DNA of 10,664 nucleotides from JAIVGV01 sp045807785. GTDB lineage: Bacteria; Acidobacteriota; Blastocatellia; Pyrinomonadales; Pyrinomonadaceae. Made by a program: the position numbers and the translations under genes. Position 1 is the stretch's first letter. Every line of letters begins with the position of its first letter. The notes below the pieces were generated by a model. It was given only the letters and a program-made list of their open reading frames with translations, made no database searches and was not told where the DNA came from. Below are positions 5,790 to 10,664 of this stretch, one piece after another. The stretch is from positions 1 through 10,664 of the forward strand of contig JBJMGS010000133.1 of assembly GCA_045807785.1 (NCBI GenBank), in the 5' to 3' direction.

Positions 5790-8033
5790 ATGGTCAACAA
5801 CACAACCTTAACCCGCGTCGTCAATCTCTCACTCGTCGTCATTCTCATCACACTCTGCAACGCGCCGGCGCGCGCGGGCGGCCCCGTCGTGTGGGAGACG
5901 GACTCGCGCGAGGACTTGCTCAAGGGCGAGTCGCGCGGCGTCTCCGTTACAGACACAGGCGCGCTGAAACTCGCCCCGCGCTTCACGCCAGTCTTCGACA
6001 CCGAGCAAGCTTACGTCTGGTCAAGCGCGGCGGACTCGACAGGCAACGTCTATCTCGGCACCGGCCACGACGGGCGCATCTACCGCGTCGGCGCGGACGG
6101 CAAGGGCAGTCTCTTTTACGACGCGGCGGAGCTGGACGTGACGGCGCTCGTCGTGGGTAAAGACGGCGCTCTCTACGCGGGCACGTCGCCGGACGGAAAA
6201 GTTTATCGGGTCGCGGGCGAGGGGAGCGCGACCGTCTATTTCGATCCGCCGGACAAGTACATCTGGTCGCTCGCCGTGATGTCGGACGGCGCGCTTGCCG
6301 TCGGCACGGGCGATCAGGGGAAGATTTACCGTGTCTCGGCGGCGGGCGCGAAGCCCGAAAGCTCTCTGCTCGTTGACGTCAACGAGACGCACATCATCTC
6401 GCTCGCGACCGACGCGCAGGGGAACCTGATCGCCGGGACTGATCCGGGCGGGCTCGTCCTTCGCGTCTCGCCGCAGGGCAAGGCGTTCGCGCTCTTCGAC
6501 TCGCCGCTCAGAGAGGTGCACGCGCTCGCGCCCGCCGCCGACGGATCAATCTACGTCCTCGCCCTGAGCGACGCGGCGACAAACGCGCGCACACAGACGG
6601 CGACGCAGACGACCTCTTCGTCATCCGGTGCACAGGCATCAGGCACGACCGTCACTTCGAGCACGGTCGTCGAAGAGGGCAGCACATCGTCCGGCACGCA
6701 GTTCGGCGTGGCGCAAACCACGCCCGCGCGCAGCCGCAACGATCTCTCGACGTCGCGCAGCGCCATCTTCCGGCTGCTGCCCGACGGCGGGGCCGACGTG
6801 CTGTGGAGTTCGCCCGCGGTGACGGCATTCTCGATCTCAGTCATGCCGCAGGGCGCGGGCCTGCTCGTCGGCACGAACGACAAGGGGCGCGTCTATTCCG
6901 TGGCGAACGACGGGCGCGACACGCTGCTCGTCCAGTCGAGCGAGGATCAAATCTCAACGTTCGTCGCGCGCGGCGCGGATGTGTTCGCCGCGTCGAGCAA
7001 TCAGGGGAAGCTCTTCCGGCTCGACAACGCGCCCGCGGGCGAGGGGACTTACGAGTCGCCCGTGCGCGACGCCAAGTTTAACGCCGCGTGGGGGCGCATC
7101 TGGTGGCGCGGTGGCGGCGCGGTTGAGCTGCAAACCCGTTCGGGCAACACCGAGCGACCGGACGCAACTTGGAGCGACTGGAGCGCGCCTTACCGCATGC
7201 CCGCAGGCGCGGCGATCACGAGCCCGCGCGCGCGCTTCATCCAGTGGCGCGCGACGCTGCGCGCTCCCGCCGGCACGGGCGAGGTGGCGCGCGTCGAGGA
7301 CGTGAGCGTCGCCTACCTGCCGCGCAACGTCGCGCCGGAGGTCTTGGCGATTACGACGCTGCCCGTGGGCGTGGCGTTGATGCCGGCGATCCAGGTGCAG
7401 ACCGATCCGAACGTCGAGGCGTCGGGCATCGATCCGTCACTCTTCGGGCCAGTCCCGCAGGTGCCGCCGCGTCGCGCGTTCCAGCGCGGGGCGATCTCTT
7501 TGCAGTGGCAGGCGGAGGATCGCAACGGCGACACGCTCGAATACGCGATCTACTACCGCGCCTTCGGCGAGGGCAGCTTCCGCCTGTTGAAGGAGCGTCT
7601 GCGCGACAACTTCTTCACCGTGGACGGCGCGGCGCTCGGCGACGGGCGCTACGTCTTCAAGGTCGTCGCAACGGACGCGCCCGACAACGCCCTCGGCGCG
7701 GCTCTGTCGGGCGAGCGCACGAGCGAGCCGATTGACGTGGACAACACGCCGCCCATGGTGCGCGTGGCGGGCGAGGCGCGCGTCGCGGGCGAGCGCGTCG
7801 CGCTGAGCTTCGTCGTCGAAGACGCGGCGGGCGGGATGGTCAAGCGAGCGGACGTGAGCGTGGACGGCGGTGCGTGGCGCGCGGTCTTCCCAGACGACGG
7901 CATCGCCGACAGCCCGCGCGAGACCTACGTGCTCGATCTGCCGCTCGCGGGCGCGGGCGAGCACACCGTCGCCCTGCGCGGCTTCGACGCCAGCGGCAAC
8001 ATGGGCAACGCACGCGTCGTCGTGAAGAGGTGA
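5790..8033 (+). CDS. Secreted beta-propeller protein with C-terminal Ig-like domains
   Basis: This is a 747-residue exported protein of unknown function. ATG-5790 is chosen because a clear signal peptide follows it: hydrophobic core 10-23, probable cleavage after Ala29 (APARA). At least six propeller-blade repeats share the pattern 'L-x-x-GT-x-x-x-G-x-(V/I)-Y-R-V', at 87-100, 128-141, 169-182, 213-226, 358-371 and 398-411. A Ser/Thr/Gln-rich insert (about 262-320) interrupts the propeller after the fourth. Residues 434-468 (GRIWWRGGGAVELQTRSGN ... TWSDWSAPY) look like a separate beta-rich, possibly ligand-binding, module. Fibronectin/Ig-like sandwiches follow (about 515-655 and 655-747; AEDRNGDTLEY, VDNTPP). 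No catalytic motif is visible, so binding or scaffolding outside the cytoplasm is the best inference. The frame stays open upstream to 5289, but that part is the shadow of the ThiF-type gene. Confidence 0.85.
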   Translation: MVNNTTLTRVVNLSLVVILITLCNAPARAGGPVVWETDSREDLLKGESRGVSVTDTGALKLAPRFTPVFDTEQAYVWSSAADSTGNVYLGTGHDGRIYRVGADGKGSLFYDAAELDVTALVVGKDGALYAGTSPDGKVYRVAGEGSATVYFDPPDKYIWSLAVMSDGALAVGTGDQGKIYRVSAAGAKPESSLLVDVNETHIISLATDAQGNLIAGTDPGGLVLRVSPQGKAFALFDSPLREVHALAPAADGSIYVLALSDAATNARTQTATQTTSSSSGAQASGTTVTSSTVVEEGSTSSGTQFGVAQTTPARSRNDLSTSRSAIFRLLPDGGADVLWSSPAVTAFSISVMPQGAGLLVGTNDKGRVYSVANDGRDTLLVQSSEDQISTFVARGADVFAASSNQGKLFRLDNAPAGEGTYESPVRDAKFNAAWGRIWWRGGGAVELQTRSGNTERPDATWSDWSAPYRMPAGAAITSPRARFIQWRATLRAPAGTGEVARVEDVSVAYLPRNVAPEVLAITTLPVGVALMPAIQVQTDPNVEASGIDPSLFGPVPQVPPRRAFQRGAISLQWQAEDRNGDTLEYAIYYRAFGEGSFRLLKERLRDNFFTVDGAALGDGRYVFKVVATDAPDNALGAALSGERTSEPIDVDNTPPMVRVAGEARVAGERVALSFVVEDAAGGMVKRADVSVDGGAWRAVFPDDGIADSPRETYVLDLPLAGAGEHTVALRGFDASGNMGNARVVVKR

Positions 8034-8034
8034 A

Positions 8035-8165
8035 AAGCTGTTAGCTGTTAGCTATTAGCCGTTAGCGATTAGCCAAACCTTTCCCCGATGGGAGCATAGT
8101 CTGAAATGCCCAATGGCTACCAAAAACGGGTTGGCTAATAGCTAACAGCTAACAGCTAACAGCTT
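8035..8165. repeat. Inverted array of 7-nt repeats (GCTGTTA type)
   Basis: The left arm (8035-8079) holds five tandem heptamers from 8037 (GCTGTTA, GCTGTTA, GCTATTA, GCCGTTA, GCGATTA) and then GCCAAACC. The right arm (8129-8165) holds the complement: GGTTGGC, TAATAGC and three copies of TAACAGC. The outer 19 bases of the arms pair perfectly, and the intervening 49 bases would form the loop. It starts directly after the stop of the propeller gene. There is no T-tract and no ORF, so a repetitive element or transcript-end structure is likelier than a simple terminator. Confidence 0.9.
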
Positions 8166-8360
8166 CCTACACGATACCGTATGAATGGCGCAGGAAAGCG
8201 TGCGCGGGCTGTCAGTTGGAGGTAATGGAAGCAAGAGGTTGTCGGCGGGCGGGGTCTGGCACCCGTCTTGCTGAGTAAGAGAGCGAGACGAACGCGGTCT
8301 CTCCCTCGTCCTCCCCATCGCGTCTCGGAAAAGACACGAGGAGGTGGAAGAGTAACTGTG
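8166..8360 (+). promoter_or_regulatory. Leader region of the small secreted-protein gene
   Basis: Together with the repeat before it, this makes a 327-base stretch without a confident gene. No convincing -35/-10 pair is visible. CGAGACG (8284-8290) can pair with CGTCTCG (8321-8327), while the GAGAC inside it can instead pair with GTCTC (8297-8301), so two mutually exclusive short stems are possible. AGGAGGTGG at 8339-8347 and GGAAGAG at 8346-8352 are candidate ribosome sites for ATG-8361; the second has the better spacing. Confidence 0.3.
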
Positions 8361-8591
8361 ATGAAAGCTCTAAGAAATCTACTGGCGTCGTCGTTGATCG
8401 CTTGCGTGCTCGTGGCGGGCGCGCAAGTGTCTGCGTTCGGGCAGGGCAAGGACGACCACAAGAAAGACCCTCCGAAGCAGGAAAAGGTCGTGCCGAAGGA
8501 GCCCAAAGAGCCTAGGAATCAGGAGCCGCGCAACAACAACAACCAGCAGAACCGGAACACAGACAGCAAGAAGCCGCCAATCTTTTTTTAG
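8361..8591 (+). CDS. Small secreted Lys/Pro/Asn-rich protein
   Basis: This 76-residue protein begins with a clean signal peptide (MKALRNLLASSLIACVLVAG, cleavage probably near AFGQ at 27-30). The mature part of about 47 residues is low-complexity and charged: Lys/Asp/Pro-rich first (GKDDHKKDPPKQEK), then Asn/Gln-rich (NNNNQQNRN), ending KKPPIFF. No domain is recognisable. I recall similar short 'QGKDD...KKP..FF' proteins in acidobacterial genomes but assign no function. An upstream in-frame TTG at 8268 gives an implausible Arg-rich extension. A GTG directly before the ATG is also in frame. A terminator follows, so this is probably a single-gene transcript. Disordered periplasmic or surface protein is the inference. 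Confidence 0.75.
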   Translation: MKALRNLLASSLIACVLVAGAQVSAFGQGKDDHKKDPPKQEKVVPKEPKEPRNQEPRNNNNQQNRNTDSKKPPIFF

Positions 8592-8595
8592 CAGA

Positions 8596-8617
8596 CCGCG
8601 CGCGGCGCATCGCGCGG
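8596..8617 (+). repeat. Short GC hairpin after the small secreted-protein gene
   Basis: CCGCGCG (8596-8602) pairs perfectly with CGCGCGG (8611-8617) around an 8-base loop, five bases after the TAG stop. There is no T-tract. It could protect the 3' end or act with the terminator that follows. Confidence 0.5.
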
Positions 8618-8628
8618 CAAATCAGGTC

Positions 8629-8673
8629 AGAGGTGAGCGAGTCCCCGGCGCTAAAACTCGCTCACCTCTTTTT
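8629..8673 (+). terminator. Intrinsic terminator
   Basis: A perfect 14-bp stem (AGAGGTGAGCGAGT 8629-8642, complement 8656-8669) with a 13-base loop runs directly into five T residues (8669-8673) and then CTTT. It ends the 8361-8591 transcript and isolates the next gene, which should therefore have its own promoter between 8674 and 8736. Confidence 0.9.
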
Positions 8674-8736
8674 CTTTGGGCGCGACGCGGCGGTCGCGCT
8701 TCGAGTCGGTAACGATCGAGGGAGGCAGAATTCGTC

Positions 8737-9369
8737 ATGAAGAGAAGCGACATGAAGTTGAGGCTGGCGGGCTTCGCGCTCGCACTCCTCTGCGCGAGTT
8801 CGCCGCTTGCCACCAACGCGCAGCGCGCCCGCGGGCAGCGCAGCGGGCAAGGGCGCATCGACGCGCGCACGCTGGCGCAGGCTGAAGGTTACAGCGGCGA
8901 CCGGTTCGACTACTACACGGAGACGCCGCGCGGCGCGCACGTCGCCGCCGTCTCGCGCCCGCGTGCGGAGATGCTCGATGCTATTGACACAGGGCTGACG
9001 GAACTGTTCGCCGTCGCACGGCGCAACGGCTACCGGCAGCGTCTGAACTACTCCGACTACACCGTCTTCATCGCGCGCGCCGACCGCACGAAGGATAGCG
9101 CGGGTGCCTACTCGCCCGACGTCGCCGTCGGCGCGGCGCAGTACAAGGGAAGCGTCTATGACAAGGGCGGGTACGTGTACGCGGCCGGGATCGTCTCGTC
9201 GTTCGAGCCGTGCGCCTTCGTCATCGCCGAGCACGACCGCGACTTCGGTCGCGCCGCGAACGTCGTGCGCTACGAGGGCGAGCACCTCGTGCTCTACCAC
9301 AACGACCGCCAGCGCTTCCAGCAGACCTACGACCACTCGCGCGGCGGCGGGCACCCGATACTCAAGTGA
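8737..9369 (+). CDS. Secreted protein of unknown family with clustered His/Asp/Glu
   Basis: This is a 210-residue exported protein that I cannot assign to a family. The signal peptide spans about 1-28 (core LRLAGFALALLCASS, cleavage near TNA-Q). AGGGAGG at 8719-8725 lies 11 bases before ATG-8737. ATG-8752 (MKLRLAG) is an alternative start giving a more typical signal peptide. The mature part has an all-globular look: DRFDYYTETPRGAHV (55-69), YSDYTVFIARADRTKDSAG (105-123), YKGSVYDKGGYVYAAG (136-151). A C-terminal third carries EHD (165-167), GEH (181-183), YHND (187-190), DH (199-200) and GGGHP (203-207). Those spaced acidic and histidine residues could bind metal, but no HExxH or other known catalytic signature is present. 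A single Cys (159) remains after signal cleavage. Confidence 0.8.
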   Translation: MKRSDMKLRLAGFALALLCASSPLATNAQRARGQRSGQGRIDARTLAQAEGYSGDRFDYYTETPRGAHVAAVSRPRAEMLDAIDTGLTELFAVARRNGYRQRLNYSDYTVFIARADRTKDSAGAYSPDVAVGAAQYKGSVYDKGGYVYAAGIVSSFEPCAFVIAEHDRDFGRAANVVRYEGEHLVLYHNDRQRFQQTYDHSRGGGHPILK

Positions 9370-9370
9370 T

Positions 9371-9514
9371 GGGGATTAGGTGACGGGGATCAGGGGCCGG
9401 GGAAGAGCAGAAGAAAATTTGCGGCGCGGTTCAGGTCAAATGAATTTTGATCCGAACCGCGCCGCTCAAGTTTCTCGCTTGTCCCTAAACCCCGACACCC
9501 GACACCTAACACCC
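9371..9514. repeat. Inverted array of degenerate 7-nt repeats (GGTGTCG type) flanking a hairpin
   Basis: The left arm (9371-9396, GGGGATTAGGTGAC...) and the reverse complement of the right arm (9489-9514, containing GGTGTTAGGTGTCGGGTGTC) agree at 19 of 26 positions by hand alignment. Both arms show a 7-base period with GG recurring in each unit. They enclose the hairpin at 9421-9465. The array fills the gap between the convergent genes and contains no ORF. Confidence 0.7.
9421..9465. terminator. Long GC-rich hairpin, probable bidirectional terminator
   Basis: GCGGCGCGGTTC (9421-9432) pairs perfectly with GAACCGCGCCGC (9454-9465). The inner bases extend the stem (GGTCAAA against TTTGATCC with one bulge). 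It lies between two convergent genes. On the - strand the stem is followed by AAATTTTCTTCT, a reasonable T-rich tail. On the + strand the tail is weaker (TCAAGTTTCT). It most likely ends the 9528 gene and perhaps also the 8737-9369 gene. Confidence 0.7.
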
Positions 9515-9527
9515 AAACCCCTTTCTC

Positions 9528-10322
9528 CTACTTCACCACCTTCGCCGTTAACACGACGATCAGCGCCTTGTCTTTGAGCCCGGCGGTGCCGACGACGACG
9601 CGCTCGCCCTCGCGCATGCTCACGTCGCTGTGGACGCGCGCGTCGCTGCCCGGACCGATGAGCCTGAAGGTGAAGTTGCCGAGCTGGATCGTCGTCGCGC
9701 CAGTGCCGCCCGCCAACAGATCGAGGGAGTTGGCGTCGAATTGATAGGCGAAGTCCTGCTTCTCGCCCGAAGGCGCGCTCATCTGCGCCGTGCCGTTGCC
9801 CTGGAGGAATCCTGGATGATAGCCGCGGCTGTCTTTCGTGCGCTGCACGACCGAGGTGAGCAGGTAATAGTTCTTATAGGCGAGCGTGGACTGCAACTGC
9901 GTCACCACGTCTTTCAGATCGGCGGGGAGCGCGGTGAGCGCGGTCTCGGTGTTCGAGGCGAGCAGGACGTGCATCCTCAACTCGATGTCGGGGCGCGCGA
10001 CTTCGGGCGTGTCGAGCCGCTTGAGCGCGTCCTCAATCGCCGCGATGTTCTCGGGAAAGTCGCGGACGATGATGGTATGGAACTCGTTGCTCGCAGAGAC
10101 CTCCGCGCCCTTGAAGCCGCTCGTCAACAATCTGAGCACGGAGAGCAAATCCTCCGGCGCGCGGTTTCGCACCTCGAAGACGCGGTTCTTGAAGCCGGAG
10201 CTAGTGACGTACTTGTCCGAGGGCGCGGTCGTCGTCTGCTGCTGCGCGAAGACTGCCGGGGCGCAGAGCGCGACGAGCAGTAGCAGCGCCGGCGCGTAAA
10301 TTTTGAGTTTGGGTCTGAACAT
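9528..10322 (-). CDS. Secreted stand-alone secretin-type domain protein
   Basis: This 264-residue exported protein has a signal peptide at 1-26 (LLLLVALCAPAVFA, then QQQ). Residues about 45-106 (FEVRNRAPEDLLSVLRLL ... NEFHTIIVRDFPENIAAIEDALKRLD) match the short N-type domain of type II/III secretion and pilus secretins (NolW/Secretin_N-like). The rest (IELRMHVLLAS ... SMREGERVVVGTAGLKDKALIVVLTAKVV) is beta-rich and recalls the edge strands of a secretin. It is far too short for a full pore, and secretins normally exceed 400 residues. TAGGAGAGATCATG spans the upstream stop, ribosome site and this ATG, so it is co-transcribed and probably coupled to the upstream gene. A periplasmic or outer-membrane accessory protein is the inference; the partner is unknown. 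Confidence 0.85.
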   Translation of the reverse strand: MFRPKLKIYAPALLLLVALCAPAVFAQQQTTTAPSDKYVTSSGFKNRVFEVRNRAPEDLLSVLRLLTSGFKGAEVSASNEFHTIIVRDFPENIAAIEDALKRLDTPEVARPDIELRMHVLLASNTETALTALPADLKDVVTQLQSTLAYKNYYLLTSVVQRTKDSRGYHPGFLQGNGTAQMSAPSGEKQDFAYQFDANSLDLLAGGTGATTIQLGNFTFRLIGPGSDARVHSDVSMREGERVVVGTAGLKDKALIVVLTAKVVK

Positions 10323-10330
10323 GATCTCTC

Positions 10331-10664
10331 CTACTTTCCGTCTGCGTTTTCGTTCCTGTCTCTTTCGTTCCTGTCTCTTTCGTTCCTGTCTCTTTCAGGG
10401 CTGGGCGCTTCGGATTTTTGCGGCGCGAGCCAGATGATGCGGATGTTTGGGTCGGCGGTCTGTATCTCGATCCGCGAGACTTCCGCCGCGGGCTGACCCG
10501 TCGCATTCGCAGCCTCACGCGCGACCGCAGTCGAGTTGATCGACCCGTGCGGCACGTTTGCGACTTCGGCCGCATCGTGACTTGCACCCATCTGCGGGTT
10601 CACTTCATCGCGCGCGGGCGACGTGGGGCGGCGACGCGCCACAGGTCTCCGGTTAGTCGCGACA
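10331..10664 (-). CDS. C-terminal part of a hypothetical protein with RDRNE repeats, entering from the right edge
   Basis: The frame is open to the right edge and stops with TAG at 10333-10331, so the true start is probably outside. An in-window GTG at 10642 would give 103 residues but lacks a clear ribosome site. The visible part is polar, with the segment VSRIEIQTADPNIRIIWLAPQ before the tail. I recall such an 'EIQTxDPNIRIIW' ending from acidobacterial proteins encoded near sigma-factor genes (from memory, unverified). The tail consists of three exact copies of ERDRN followed by ENADGK, encoded by a 15-bp tandem repeat. The downstream secretin-type gene begins eight bases after the stop. 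An alternative minus-strand frame (10587-10201) overlaps the signal peptide of that gene and is less plausible. Confidence 0.65.
   Translation of the reverse strand, partial: VATNRRPVARRRPTSPARDEVNPQMGASHDAAEVANVPHGSINSTAVAREAANATGQPAAEVSRIEIQTADPNIRIIWLAPQKSEAPSPERDRNERDRNERDRNENADGK
10348..10392. repeat. Three perfect 15-bp tandem repeats
   Basis: TTTCGTTCCTGTCTC occurs three times in a row (10348-10362, 10363-10377, 10378-10392) without a mismatch. It lies inside the 3' end of the minus-strand gene. Each unit encodes five residues (RDRNE), so gain or loss of a unit keeps the frame. Slipped-strand variation in copy number is likely between strains. Confidence 0.95.

Noticed and set aside
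8035..8165. CRISPR-like array
   Set aside because: Repeats are 7 bases, tandem without spacers and arranged in opposite orientation, which is not a CRISPR layout, and there are no cas genes.
8250..8264. GGGGTCTGGCACCCG as a small REP-type palindrome
   Set aside because: Only about five base pairs with a bulge and a short loop; too weak to call without genome-wide copies.
8225..8278. 17-residue mini-ORF with GGAGG just upstream in the leader of the 8361 gene
   Set aside because: GGAGG is only two bases from the ATG, too close for normal initiation, and the peptide has no notable composition.
8284..8327. Alternative stems (CGAGACG/CGTCTCG versus GAGAC/GTCTC) suggesting an attenuator or riboswitch
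   Set aside because: The stems are 5-7 bp, there is no T-tract or known aptamer pattern, and such pairings arise easily by chance in GC-rich sequence.
10201..10587. Alternative - strand frame with repeated KETGT units
   Set aside because: It overlaps the signal peptide of the secretin-type gene. The other frame stops eight bases before that gene, with a ribosome site at the junction, and carries an ordinary-looking IEIQTADPNIRIIW segment.

Overview
The window is GC-rich bacterial chromosome with ordinary, mostly housekeeping or conserved hypothetical genes. The gene style suggests Acidobacteriota, perhaps class Blastocatellia: a fused aroD-aroE, short zinc-ribbon membrane proteins ending in an SVTEGTT-type tail, secreted propeller proteins carrying a 'QTRSGNTxxPD.TWSDWS' segment, and small secreted proteins rich in Lys, Pro and Asn. 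That placement comes from remembered family distributions. No rRNA or other phylogenetic marker is present.

Layout on the + strand. Positions 2-880 hold the 3' part of an unrecognised gene. It overlaps by ATGA an RlmB-type 23S rRNA 2'-O-methyltransferase (877-1821). Two paralogous zinc-ribbon membrane proteins follow (1852-2397 and 2523-3050), separated by a short hairpin-forming repeat. Next come bifunctional 3-dehydroquinate dehydratase/shikimate dehydrogenase (2995-4602), a ThiF/MoeB-type sulfur-carrier adenylyltransferase (4621-5637), and a large secreted beta-propeller/Ig-like protein (5790-8033). Spacing through 5637 is tight or overlapping, so 2-5637 is probably one transcription unit, or two with an internal start.

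Positions 8034-9527 are organised differently. Two small secreted-protein genes (8361-8591 and 8737-9369) are separated by a strong intrinsic terminator. They are bracketed by two different inverted arrays of degenerate 7-nt repeats (8035-8165 and 9371-9514). The second array encloses a long GC-rich hairpin that probably terminates both converging transcripts.

On the - strand, a gene entering from the right edge (10664-10331) ends in three perfect 15-bp tandem repeats. Eight bases later begins a secreted stand-alone secretin-type domain protein (10322-9528). These two look like the end of an operon.

I see no CRISPR array, tRNA, insertion sequence, phage gene or obvious defence system. The most noteworthy non-genic signals are the paired inverted heptamer arrays. 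The most noteworthy genic ones are the paralogous zinc-ribbon pair, the uncharacterised secreted histidine-containing protein, and the pore-less secretin-like protein. The long open frames opposite the real genes reflect high GC content and are not annotated.
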